From Schizochytrium sp. TIO01 (Eukaryota > Sar > Bigyra > Thraustochytrida > Thraustochytriidae): 64,000 bases of DNA. The notes under the pieces were generated by a model that saw nothing but the letters and a program-made list of their open reading frames with translations, made no database searches and was not told where the DNA came from. The position numbers were made by a program, and so were the translations under genes. The DNA is taken from assembly GCA_004764695.1 (NCBI GenBank), contig SMSO01000036.1:1694001-1758000 (forward strand). Direction: 5' to 3'. Shown in pieces: positions 38,830 through 49,684 of this stretch (positions are counted from its first letter, which is position 1; the number at the start of each line of letters is the position of its first letter).

Positions 38830-39005
38830 TTTGTTTGTTCTGTTTGTTCGTTTGTTTGTTTGTTTGTTTGTTTGTTTGTTTGTTTGTTTGTTTGTTTGTT
38901 TGTTTGTTTGTTTGTTTGTTTGTTTGTTTGTTTGTTTGTTTGTTTGTTTGTTTGTTTGTTTGTTTGTTTGTTTGTTTGTTTGTTTGTTTGTTTGTTTGTT
39001 TGTTT
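38830..39005 (+). repeat. (TTTG)n microsatellite, about 39 perfect copies
   Basis: Perfect TTTG from 38851 to 39005 with interrupted copies before it. It lies only 225 bp from the AAAG array. It encodes FVCLFVCL, an artefact. Confidence 0.97.
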
Positions 39006-39787
39006 ATAAATTTTTAATTTTTTTTAATAGCAAACATATATACATGTATAATTTTTTTCTTTCTGTTTTTTTTTTTTAATTTATATTTTTAATATGTGAG
39101 ATGGAGCAATTGTAGATTCGTGTAAGGCTTCGATAGATCGAACCCTAGGAGTGCCCACCCTCCCCCCGGACAGTGAGTGTGCGAGTAGGCTGCGCGAGGC
39201 GCTTTGCGTTCGTGGGGCATCGAAAGGCTCAAAGCCCCACCATTGATCAGGGGAGAAGTGCTCCAAGATTCCTGGCCACCCATACAGCCTCGTGAAAGAG
39301 CCTTCCACCTCTCGAGGTCCGCGGGAAGAGTAAGAAGAGCGATGCAGCACGAGCTTGACTGCCTGAGCTCCTCCAACCACTTCATGCCCAGGCGCGGGAG
39401 CGTCGTCAGGAATTACAGAGTAGCGAAACAAAGACTAAAAAGCGCTTGAAAGGCACATACGTAATAGTGAGTGGGTAGAGAATGAAAAGGAAAAGGAAAA
39501 AGAGCAGAAGAATGGGCGAATGGATGAATGGATGGAGGATGGATTGCGAAATAAACAGAAAGGGAAGTAAATGGGAGAGGCGGAGGCAAACGTGGGCAGG
39601 TCTTTGCTCAGAAAATACAAATAACACCAACAGAGCGCTGCGCAGACCTACAGCGCAATCCACTTTTGACACATGCCACACGTGTGATGTGATTACTGTA
39701 AGCTGATAAGCTAATAAGTGAGGATCCAATTATCTTTTTTCTTTAAAAGGTAAAAATTAAAAAAGTAAAAATAAAAATAAAAATAGA

Positions 39788-39869
39788 GAATGAATGAATG
39801 AATGAATGAATGAATGAATGAATGAATGAATGAATGAATGAATGAATGAATGAATGAATGAATGAATGA
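39788..39869 (+). repeat. (AATG)n microsatellite, about 20 copies
   Basis: 82 bp of perfect AATG/TGAA units following an A-rich islet. Confidence 0.95.
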
Positions 39870-41856
39870 TAATTGTGTAGAGAATCAGACTCAAAGAAAT
39901 TACTTCCTTCCCGTGTCACTGTTCAAAAGACTTGGTGCTGCATAACTGCTGAAAAGGCGCACGGGCATTTTCTGATTGACTATACTTCCTGAACCACCCT
40001 TTCAGTGAGTCCTCCTTGTTGTATTTTCACGGACTATTTAATACATTCAAGTTGGGTTTCGTTGAAATTCTCTACCCTTCTGTCAACCTTTACTCACGCT
40101 GACCACTCTGTAAAGCCACGATCTCCTTTGGACTTCATTCCTAATACTTAATCCTCAACAGATTTGGATGCAAGAAGACATTTAATTTAGCGTAATTACG
40201 CAATATTTTCCGGCAAGAGAACTACTAAATCCGCGGGTCGCGGCTGAATGAGAAAGCTAGCTACGTTTTTGCCTTTGATCTCCATCCAATATCTGCCCAT
40301 GCTGCTCAAGTGACAAATTCTCGACAAACTGTCCACCATGATTAAGCAAGCAACTCAGGCAAGACCGGGCGCACTTTAGCCAAGAAAGAGCTTCTGGGAA
40401 GTCTAGCGCGCAATTTTTAGTAGTTGCGCTGTTGCGTACCTCGTTTCCTCTGCTACCCTAAGTTTGTCCTCCGCTTCCTTATTTATTCAGTTTCAATTTT
40501 ATTCTTCTGTTTGCTCCTTATAGCTTTGTTCCTTTTACTCTATTTTATTCTGCTGTTGATTTTAGAATTCTGCTTTCCGTTTTTAGCGATACCGTAAGCT
40601 ACTGGTTCGTGGGCTCCTTCCTCTGACATGCTGGTTTGCATCGGTGGACAAGCGGGTCGGCATAACGACTTAGATTGCCAGCTCCAAGTGGTCTCACTGT
40701 CACAGAGCAGGCCCTTTTACCGAGACTCTCATCTGTGCCGACCCTGAACAACGAGCAATTCCATGCTAAAGCCCTCGCGCCCTTTCGAGCTAGGGAGAAG
40801 AAGATGTTTGTTAGCGGTTTGTCGTGGATTTCCACCTCTTTTGGAATGGATGGCCCCGCCACCAGCAAAGCTAAGCATGAGGATTTGCTTGCTGGGTTTT
40901 GGTCCCGATGTCCACTCTCACACAAGTTTCGCCGTTAAGTCTGAGTTGGATAGCTGAGCGGAAGGTGGAGATGTAGGTAGGCATCAACCAATCAGGATTA
41001 GTTGTACTAGCTGATTCGAGGCCGCGATCGAGGCGACGGCTGTGATGCAAGGTGCCGCACGCGTTGTTCAGCAGCATGCATTGTAAACCGTCAGAGAGCT
41101 GCTATTTATATTGTAAAGAGACCTGGTTGCCCTTGGTGTTCGAGAGGCATTCAGGAAGACCTCGTTATCTTTCTTTGATAACTGTGACGAATCGAATTTT
41201 AGAAAATCGGTGCCAGAAAAACTGCTAAGTTGACTTGTCTCGCTTCGAAAACGTCCATCCCTCGAAAATCATGGCGTGCCTCTCCGCGGATTAGTCCGCA
41301 GAAGTTTGCGAAAATCGCCAGGCTGGGACTTTCTCCGCATGGCATCTCCAGCTTATGAGAACTCAGTAAATTACCTGTCAACCGGGAAGACTATATAGGA
41401 AAGTATTGCACATCACTGATAATGCTGATAATGCTGCTGATGCTGCTAACACTGTTAATGCTGCTGACGCTACTAATGCTAAAGATCAGACGCTCTCCAT
41501 TGAAGCTTTTTGCCACCCAAGTCAAATGATCTAATGATACGAATAAACCTATGATCGATAAGTTCCTATTTTTCATAGGACTTCAGGTACATAATATATA
41601 CCTACTACTACTAACTAGTAGAACTGTTAGTGCGAACCAGAGGAGCCCGAGTGCATCGTTCTCAACTTTGAGAGGTGTGCGAAAGCAAATGTGGAGAGAA
41701 CCGCTGCACGCGCTGCTTCATCTGTATTAACCGCCGGCTTTGAGAATCAGGTACGCGTCGAAAATACAACCAAGCAAGCTTGTAGATGCAGACGTGCTCT
41801 TGGGGTGGGGGCACCCTCGAGAGGCTTGCGAGTGAGACTAAGCTGGTTTCTGAAGA

Positions 41857-43980
41857 ATGAGTGTGCCTTTGTACTTAATTCGACCTGAGGACAAACCGTT
41901 GTCAGCGCGGCGCCCGAGGCGCCAAGAGCAGCAGTCTAGAATGGAACTCTGTGCTGCTGAACGACAAAGGCTCAAAAGGCGGCAAAGACCACCGGTAGCC
42001 TCGCGAATACTAAAGGAATCGTCTTATCCTCAACATTCGCATCAGAAAGGTGCATATGCTTGGAACAATGACTCGCAGCAAAAGATCTTAAGAACAAATC
42101 CTCTTGAAAGCGTTCAGGAACCGTGTGCTCAGAAACAAGAAAGCTACCAATCGGAACCTGATTTTGCAGTGAACCTTAACAAGGAATTAAATACAATGCT
42201 TGCAAAACTAGGTCCAACGCAAGTTGAGAGTATCATGGCTGTGGTAACTGAAGCTCGTCTTCGAGAAGAAATTGACCTTCCCGCAAGAGAACCTTTGCAT
42301 GAAGAACTCCTTGAGCTCCGAGGCGAGGACCATAGTGCATGCGATATCGGGCTTCGTAACGCAAGGTTCTATTATGATCTTGGTTGGGAAATGCGCTGCA
42401 AAGGAGACATACATGGTGCAGTTGAGCTTCTCGAGCGCTCTGTGAAATTGAATTCTGAGGATATGAAAACATGGGCCAACTTAGGATACCTGCAAGCACA
42501 GCTTGGCAAACTTGATAAGGCCCGCGAGGCACTCCAAGAAGCTACCCGTCTAGAACCAAAGCTCTCTGTTCTTCACTTCAATCTTGGTGTTATTTGTTTG
42601 AAGTCCCATAGGTTTCAAGATGCAGTAAAGTGCTTAGACATTGCTATCAAATTAGACTCGAGTCGCCCGGAATACTTTCGGGCGCGCGCACTTGCCCACC
42701 GACGCCGAAAGATTCAAATGACTGCAACCACAGAAGTAGTTGGAGACTTTTACGCAGCTAGTCAAGATTACGTTGTTGTGCGCCGTGAACAAGCTCTGCA
42801 TGCTGAAAAGGCACCCGAAAGTGCGGGCCAGACAAACCATGAAGCACATTACTCGGCGGCTAAAAGATCTCCAGTTTTAACGCAGAAAGGACTTGCTAGT
42901 GACGAATCACCTGTTGAGGATTTGGCACCAATTCCAATTCTAGACCAACGAACTCCGGACGGGGCACGCACGCGAATCATTTCTTATCCAGGCCTTCATC
43001 CACTGTTTTTCGAAGCCTCGCAATTCTGGGATCAAGTCGGTTTTCAGGCTAAAATGACCTTCGGTAAATATGAAGAAATTGCATCCATAGACCCCCATGA
43101 TCGCACACACGAACAGGTTCAAGCTCTTGCAGGCGTATCAATGGGCCTCAAATATTGGAAACCACTCAGCAAAGATTTACACATACAAATGGCTCAGCAC
43201 ATTCGAATTCTCCACCTGGAAGAACGTCAACATGTGCCAGAGGGTCTTCACTGCATTCTTCTGCGGGGCAAACTTGAACTTTTTCGCCAGCATAACGTGA
43301 CAGCACTCGAGACGATTATGGAGACACTCTGGCCAGGGGGTCTAGCCGAAACATCGGGAGACACAACCACGTGGCGTGCCGCTGAAGAAGCATGTGCTTT
43401 GTACATGCCACTTCCGAAATTACAGCAAATGCTTACTCGATATACTAAAGCGAAAGCAAGCGAGCATCTGGACAGCTTGAGGCAATTCTCACTTTTTGAA
43501 GGAATCTCAGAAGATACAATTCAAGCATTGATTCTTGCCATGGGTCCAGAAAAACATTTTACCGCAGATGAAATAGTAGTGAAAAGGGGTGAACATATTC
43601 GTAAGGTTGGCTTCCTTCTTCATGGAAAGTGTGAGTATATACGTCATCAGCCCCACCTGAACAAGCACCATGTTGTTGGAGAAGTAGGGACCAAAGACTT
43701 TTTCAATGAGACCCTTTTGATGCCACGTACCAACGCCAGTAAAGCGAGACTCGCCATGATATCAATCGTATGCAAGACAACATCCACTGTTTTGTTTCTT
43801 GATATCAAGGACTTGTACCGTCTTACGACCTTTCAAGAGAGGCAAAAGCTTCGAAAAAATCTTGACAAACAGTCAAACAAACGGCTTAAGCTGACAAAAG
43901 GACTGTGGAAAACTGCGCAACGTCGAAGTAGCCGAGCCTTGCTTTTCATCAAATCTGCCTCTCAGAAAACTGTGGAATAA
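41857..43980 (+). CDS. TPR protein with cyclic-nucleotide-binding-like domains (707 aa)
   Basis: Single-exon gene starting at ATG 41857. After a basic, disordered N-terminus (1-100) and a helical segment (105-160), residues 167-268 form three tetratricopeptide repeats with the usual small and bulky positions (YYDLGWEMRCKGDIHGAVELLERSVKLN, WANLGYLQAQLGKLDKAREALQEATRLEP, HFNLGVICLKSHRFQDAVKCLDIAIKLD) and a weaker fourth. Two regions resemble cyclic-nucleotide-binding folds: a degenerate one at about 425-530 and a clearer one at 540-665 (LRQFSLFEGISEDTIQALILAM, then GEHIRKVGFLLHGKCEYI). In the second the phosphate-binding cassette is poor: KDFFNETLLMPRTNASKARLA replaces the usual FGELAL..PRAA arrangement, so nucleotide binding is doubtful. 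TPRs usually bind partner proteins. The TAA stop is embedded in AATAAA (43976-43981). It converges with the next gene, 249 bp apart. Confidence 0.85.
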   Translation: MSVPLYLIRPEDKPLSARRPRRQEQQSRMELCAAERQRLKRRQRPPVASRILKESSYPQHSHQKGAYAWNNDSQQKILRTNPLESVQEPCAQKQESYQSEPDFAVNLNKELNTMLAKLGPTQVESIMAVVTEARLREEIDLPAREPLHEELLELRGEDHSACDIGLRNARFYYDLGWEMRCKGDIHGAVELLERSVKLNSEDMKTWANLGYLQAQLGKLDKAREALQEATRLEPKLSVLHFNLGVICLKSHRFQDAVKCLDIAIKLDSSRPEYFRARALAHRRRKIQMTATTEVVGDFYAASQDYVVVRREQALHAEKAPESAGQTNHEAHYSAAKRSPVLTQKGLASDESPVEDLAPIPILDQRTPDGARTRIISYPGLHPLFFEASQFWDQVGFQAKMTFGKYEEIASIDPHDRTHEQVQALAGVSMGLKYWKPLSKDLHIQMAQHIRILHLEERQHVPEGLHCILLRGKLELFRQHNVTALETIMETLWPGGLAETSGDTTTWRAAEEACALYMPLPKLQQMLTRYTKAKASEHLDSLRQFSLFEGISEDTIQALILAMGPEKHFTADEIVVKRGEHIRKVGFLLHGKCEYIRHQPHLNKHHVVGEVGTKDFFNETLLMPRTNASKARLAMISIVCKTTSTVLFLDIKDLYRLTTFQERQKLRKNLDKQSNKRLKLTKGLWKTAQRRSSRALLFIKSASQKTVE

Positions 43981-44229
43981 AGGGATATCCTGCAGTGCAC
44001 AAAGGCGTACTCTCAAATTATTCATCCTTTAGAGTGATACTATTGTAAACAACCTAACCTGCAAACTAAATCTTATGTATCTCACAAAAGCATTAGAATA
44101 TATACAAAGGAAGACACCGTTTCCGTTAGCGCATGAGTGGTCTTTCATAAATGTAGCAAGGATGGATAAAAGAAAGTCTGTCAATATAGTACTGGGGTTC
44201 AGGTATTATATGGTTTTAAACACACGCTT

Positions 44230-46895
44230 TTAAGGATAGCACTTTGATACAAGATTGGCCAAAGACTCGACTGAGCGTGGTTGCATCTTTCGCAAATAGC
44301 CACGCTGATGTTTTTGGAAAAGGACAAGGGCCCGCCGCACACTGCCAACAGCATTAGCTTGATTAATCATACTGGTTCGCGACGAAATACTGTCTGCGAC
44401 CTCAGAGTTTGCATTCTTATACATTTGACGCGCCACCTTTGCAGCAACAAGACCTAGATATCGGCCGCGAAGAAGTGATATTTGAGCCATAGGTACAATA
44501 CTCTCTCTTAGAACATGAACAAATTCGGATGGATGCGCAGCTGCCTTCGCTAGAGCAGAGAGTAAGCAAGCTCGTGCCTCAGAAAGATCTTTTACGAGTA
44601 AGAGTTCTTTTCGTGCTTGGGCAATGAGAGCTAATGTGCTTGCAAAAATGACACTTTCACCTTGATACATAAAGAGATCCCATATCCGAGTCGTCAATTC
44701 TTCAGGAATATTTTCTGGACACACCCAAAGCTTGCGAACCCAGTCCATGAGTTGCAATCGAGATACAAGAGGGCGCACCTCTTGTCCAGCTGTATGTTCA
44801 GATTTACAAACCTTTTGAAGATGGCCCATCTCGGAAGGGAAGGTGTCATGAAGAAGACTAGATAACACATACTGATCAACCGCAGAACTCATTCCAGATG
44901 CAAAGTTATCAAGCGGCACCATGTACTCTATTACCTGAGTGACAAGCCAGAAAGTTCCCTCTTCGCATCCACTATATCCATCCACAAATGCCACGAGCTT
45001 CTTCAAGTTATCGGAAACATTCACAATGCCAGAATTCCGCCGCCCTAAAGCAGTTAAAACACGCTGCAAACGTCCTTCGTTCAAACTTTGAGATCCACCG
45101 ACACCTTCTGAAGATGTTTGTTTCGCATGCTGAGCACTTGAATTAGAGCTGCTCTGTAGAAGCTTCAGATAGTAACTACGTCGAACAGACATCCGCTTCA
45201 TTGCACCACTGCAAAGTAACCAGGCTTCTGCTCGAGTATCTGATGGTATGCCCCAGCTCAGAAGTTCTAGCATTTGTTTTGAATCCGGCGATTCCTTGAA
45301 GTTTGCATTTTGGTCGATATTACGGTGCAAAATAGCTTGTCTCCAAGGCGCTCGCAAAAGGACTATTTGCTGATGGTGAATGAGGTGACCCCACAAAGAT
45401 TCTCTCGCTACGGCATCTGATATTTGGTGGGCCAAAATATCGTTCACATACTCTTCACTTAATGATCGATTTGGTCCCGCGCCAGCATCTGCTGCTACAG
45501 GTGTTGATGATATCGGCTCTTGAAGCAGAATCCATTCGTTATCTTCATGATAAGTCTCCGCTTCCACATCAACAAGGTCATCTGCTGAATCTGCCAGCGA
45601 AAGAACATCCTCAAGTCCTTCAACGTCAATCGTTTCAAAATCATCAATAAGACTGCTGTGGGTACGTCTTCGTCGACTTGCCGCTTGTTGTTGTTGTTGT
45701 TGTTGTTGCTGCTGCTGCTGCTGCTGTGCTTCCCAGAGCTGAGATGCTGCGTTCCCTGTCCGAGCAGCAGCCTCTAGAATTGCAAGGGTGTTCAACGTAG
45801 AGGTCACAGATACAGGCACATTAGAGCTACCTGTCCAGGATTCTAAAGTCGAAAGCGACGAAGCACTTGACACGGAACAAACTGATGGAGAAGCTCCTCC
45901 ACGAACATGGGAAAACTCCGAAGATGTTGATGTGCCTAAAAGCCAAGCGTGGTTCATGGCCACAATGTCATGTTCCCCCAACAAGGTAGGGGTTGTAGGT
46001 GTTGCGAATGAAGCACTAGATTTTTCAGAGAGTGTGGGGGGAGGCGGCCTTCGCTGACGCATCCCGGGACGTCTTGCGCCTAGAGTAGCCGGACTGTGCC
46101 GAGGCAATGGAATCACACTTCTTGACTCCAGAAGCGACTTTGCATGTGCATGAGCCTCTGAATGTTGTCCTTCTGGGTTCGCTGTGGCCCTGCGCTGCGC
46201 CCCAGCTACATGAATAAGGAGCATTTGTAAATCTTGGTGCGGTATCTTTGTATGCACAAGTTTACGCAAAGCCAGAATATTCTCTGCGACCCTCTCAAGG
46301 TTTCTACCTGCCACGAGATCCTCCGCGTGAAACAGATTCTGATCTGCTAGCCCAAGTCGCTTGCATGCACTCAGGTATTTGTTTACATTTTCGCACTGAC
46401 CTTGAGGAGTAGCAGATCGTCGAACTTTGGGAATTGATCTTGGCCATATAGAGTTCACTGTCTGGCACAGTCTAATTCCCGAACGCAATGAGTCGTGAAA
46501 TGTTGAAGGAAATGGGTCCTCCAATACCACCTAGAGGTTGTACATCATCATTTACCATTTGTGAAAGGAGAGTATCACAGCATCGTCACGATCCCTTGTC
46601 AGTTTAATGTTTAATTAAATCCAGTCTGTAAACCACGCTAATTTAAAAGAAGCCCTGTTGTTTGGTAGCGCTTTAATTATTTATGTCTGAGCTAACCACC
46701 ATGGTAATAACCTATGGCAGCATGGTACACGCTGTCTTTGCGTGAATAAAACACCATGCCCGTGGGTATCATACACAATCACACCTCAACTCTCACCTTC
46801 AACCTTCAACTACTCCTACTTACCTCGAGCCACCCTTGAGCTTCCGCAATCATAGCATCCTCTCCCAGAGGTGTGGCAATGCCAGCAGTTTCCAT
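44230..46895 (-). CDS. Calponin-homology + TBC + IQ motif protein (about 790 aa, two exons)
   Basis: Exon 1 is 46824-46895 (24 codons, METAGIATPLGEDAMIAEAQGWLE) with donor GAG|GTAAGT; exon 2 is 44230-46530 after acceptor CTAG. The junction reads AQGWLE-VVLEDPF and restores the start of a calponin-homology domain (14-118: LRSGIRLCQTVN, ENVNKYLSACKRLG, LFHAEDLVAGRNLERVAENILAL), a fold that binds actin, microtubules or signalling partners. A long disordered middle follows with a run of 14 Gln (45685-45726, eight CAA and six CAG). Residues 442-665 form a TBC (Rab GTPase-activating) domain: LLSWGIPSDTRAEAW, LQRVLTALGRRN, EEGTFWLVTQVIEY, ELTTRIWDLF. The arginine finger (IxxDxxR) and glutamine finger (YxQ) are absent, so GAP activity is unlikely. 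An IQ motif (FQKHQRGYLRK, 762-772) near the end suggests calmodulin binding. I know of no standard family with this order. Confidence 0.85.
45685..45726 (-). repeat. Polyglutamine-coding CAA/CAG tract
   Basis: Fourteen glutamine codons within the CH-TBC gene. The codons are mixed (CAG block then CAA block on the coding strand), so it is not a pure triplet repeat. Confidence 0.95.
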
Positions 46896-46980
46896 GGTTC
46901 CTCGGCTGTTCACGTCTCAAGTTGCGCCGCAAACTTGCACACGAAGTGCTTGTGCACAACGTTTCCAAACTAATAGTTGA

Positions 46981-47220
46981 TTAAAAAGAGAGTGGTCCTC
47001 CAACAAGAAAAGCAATGACCACCGACAAATAAAAAAGAAGCAACAAGATGAGGACGCAGCGACGAGCCCTAGCAACAAAAACACCCACTAGGGCAACACG
47101 CAGTACGCTGTACAACCAGTCAACTCCTCGCTTAGACTTGGCTGGCTTCGCTTCGCTCCGCGCTACCTTCTTGATCAGGGTTTGGTTTGGTGTCGCGGTT
47201 CTGCATGATAACCCAATCAT
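46981..47220 (-). CDS. Possible small membrane protein (79 aa)
   Basis: An ATG-started ORF between the CH-TBC gene and the CaaX-protein gene, all on the minus strand. The N-terminal half is basic (LIKKVARSEAKPAKSKRGVDW); the C-terminal half has two hydrophobic stretches (LYSVLRVALVGVFVA and CVLILLLLFYLSVVIAFLVGG) separated by Arg-rich residues, as in a small integral membrane protein. The positive-hydrophobic pattern is less random than other short ORFs here, but no family is recognised. The 440 bp on its upstream side (47221-47660) hold nothing I can identify. Confidence 0.35.
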   Translation of the reverse strand: MIGLSCRTATPNQTLIKKVARSEAKPAKSKRGVDWLYSVLRVALVGVFVARARRCVLILLLLFYLSVVIAFLVGGPLSF

Positions 47221-47660
47221 TCATTAAAAATCATAAGTTTCATAGCGCCAGTATAAAGGATAAACGAAGACTGGAGAAAAGAAAGAAATTTCTTCATTAT
47301 GAGTAGGGAGCGTTAGAAAGTCCAAAACCAACCACTGATTGGCAAATGGAATACGTGCAGCATTAGACAGGACCAGGATCGAAATTTCTCGCAAGAACTG
47401 TCAGCTCACCTCAGCTGTGAATAATATGAATGCTTTGCGATCAGCAGTGCTTATTCATGGAACTATCAATGTTCAGATGGTGGTCTTGCAATTACTAACT
47501 TTCAGGCAATCTTCGGGGCAAAAGAGTTATAAAGTTGATTGAAATAGTGTTATAGATTGAATGCTGGTTTACAAATGAAGTTGAAAAGTTTTTATGTGGC
47601 GTAGGATGATGCATATGGGCTGGATGCGTAGGGAAGAAAACGTCCGGATAGACAACTCTT

Positions 47661-49651
47661 TCACATGACACAGCACTTGCTAGAAGACTCGACCGGAGCG
47701 GTATCATCGTCCTCATTCTTTTGTTCCTTTGACTGCGTCTTGGCAGCACTTTCAACGGCTGCCGCGGAAGTGTTAGTAACGCTCAGAACAGACGTCACAG
47801 GTGACTGTGGAGAAGATCGGTTAATGACATTCCCGTTTCCTGGCAAAGTTGCCTCAACATTATCCTCGTTGTTGTCAAACTCTGCGTCAAGGTTATCTCC
47901 AAATTCACTGTTTGTATCTTTCTCCACGTTTGCATCCATATTGGACGACGTCATGCGAGCCTGCATGGCAGCTCGTGCCTCTGACTCGAGGAATATTGGT
48001 GCTGATTTGATGATGATTTCTTCCTCGAGACCGCCCTTGAGACTGCTAGTAGCAACTTTGAGCTTAGTTTGGAACGGCGGGGATAATTTATATTCACCAG
48101 AAGAATGAAGTGCCTTGGCCACAAGCGCTGCACGCTCTAGCCACACCAAAGCATCCATGTCCGGATCAACTGGCTCACCATTCTTGAATAGCAGATATAC
48201 TGGATAGCGTTGATCACCTAAAGCTGGAGCTTGAATCTTGCTGGCAATAGCAAAATGCTCAGATTCTATATTGCTAAGATCATCAAAAGGAATCAAGGTT
48301 GCATCCTCAAACAAAATAGTAGCCTCGCGACCAACCCAGTGCTGACGCTTGTTTTTACGTCCAGCCTCCACCTCATCAAGTGGGAGGGCAAACTTCCGCA
48401 CGCTAGGCCAATGGCTTCGGAGAGCATTTGCGTCGGCGTACTGAAGCTCTTTTCCAGTGCGAATATCAACCTTGCGTGGCTTTGTGCGTTTCAATGGGTG
48501 ACCTAACTCAAGTTCCGTCTGACCCGTATATGAACATCTTGCTTCCTCATCTTCAGCAAATTTCGTATATAGCGATTGACCTTCAGGGACTAAACGAGCC
48601 TCGGCATCAAGTCGAGAATAGAACACAGCAAATCCGTAAGTACCTCCTAGGTCGTGGCCAATAAGTGACAGCCAGACAGTGTTCGGCTCGATACGAGTAT
48701 ATGTAGAAGAGCTCGCCCGAGCATCGGGTTGCCAATCTGCAGGATGTTCCACTGTGAGCTCGAAAATACGACGTTCATGCCATTCTCTCCAGGGTGCATC
48801 TTGCGCCACCTGCGAGGCAGCAGCATAGGCAGCACGAATTACCGGAGTCGCAGCAACTCCCAGAGTTTGCAAAAGTCCTGGTCGCTCGCTAGTGGGTCCC
48901 ACTGTTGCGATTTCTTTGTTGACCAAAAGCTGACTAAATTTGGCAACGACCTCATCAATACCTTCGCTCTCAGAGAGCTGGCTAACCTCAATATTAAAAG
49001 TCTCCATTGTGCGGTACAGAGCACCAGCGAGCCCAGAGTCGGAGAAGGTGATTGACTTTGGCCGTCTCTGAGCTCCGATTGTAGGATTTAAGCAAGCACG
49101 TGACAAAAGGTTAAGTACCTGTGTGGGCGCAGGAGGCTTTTCGGGTGGGTCGCAGATATCCTGAGCCAAAAGCCGACCCTCGGGGTATAGGCATGAAATG
49201 ATTACGGAGTATGGTCTGCACGGCTGTGGTGATCCATCCTCTCGCTCACCTTCACTTGCTCCGCTCCAAACGCGAAGTCTGCGAACCACAACTTGCCAGA
49301 TTTCCTTTTGCGTTTGTGGCAGATTACGAATCCGCTTGCGGGTGCCTTCATCGAAGACTTCGTTTGCAAGATTCTGCTCGACAATGTCAAGTTTTCCATC
49401 ACCAAAATCGAATTGTGTTGCTGTTGATGATGTCTTGTTCTTGCTCGCAGCACCCTTTCTACTGCTGCTCTTTACACCCTTTGCCGAAGCGTCATTTCCA
49501 CAGGCATTGCCTTGATTCTGTTGGTTTCCATCATCCTCTTCGCGAACCTTTTGGTCTTCTTCGGTTTCGTCTTCGTCGTCGGAGCCCAAATGGTCCCACT
49601 TAGAATAGTTGTCAGCGCCCCAAACTCGCTGCTTTGGTTCTGCATCTGCCA

Positions 49652-49652
<1 letters not shown>
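47661..49652 (-). CDS. Acidic protein with Cdc37-like N-terminus and CaaX box (663 aa)
   Basis: The start is the ATG at 49650-49652; the frame is open upstream through a serine run but without an ATG. Residues 15-30 (NYSKWDHLGSDDEDET) closely match the start of the Hsp90 co-chaperone Cdc37 (YSxWDxxxxSDDEDET), whose serine is a casein kinase 2 site; nothing else resembles Cdc37. Residues 30-90 are disordered. At about 115-245 (QKEIWQVVVRRLRVW, CRPYSVIISCLYPEGRLL, PTQVLNLLSRACLNP, RRPKSITFSDSGLAGAL) the pattern resembles the uncharacterised DUF6930/DUF7309-type domain; I rate this match as tentative. A second folded region spans 290-560. The tail (565-655) is acidic and Ser/Asn-rich and ends SSKCCVM, a CaaX box with Met at the last position, which predicts farnesylation and membrane attachment. 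Single exon; function unknown. Confidence 0.8.

Positions 49653-49653
<1 letters not shown>

Positions 49654-49684
<31 letters not shown>
49654..49684 (-). repeat. (CAG)n repeat in the 5' leader, next to the start codon
   Basis: About ten copies of CTG on the plus strand (CAG on the coding strand), beginning two bases before the ATG of the CaaX-protein gene. In frame with that gene it would read as polyserine, but no upstream ATG exists to translate it. Confidence 0.9.
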
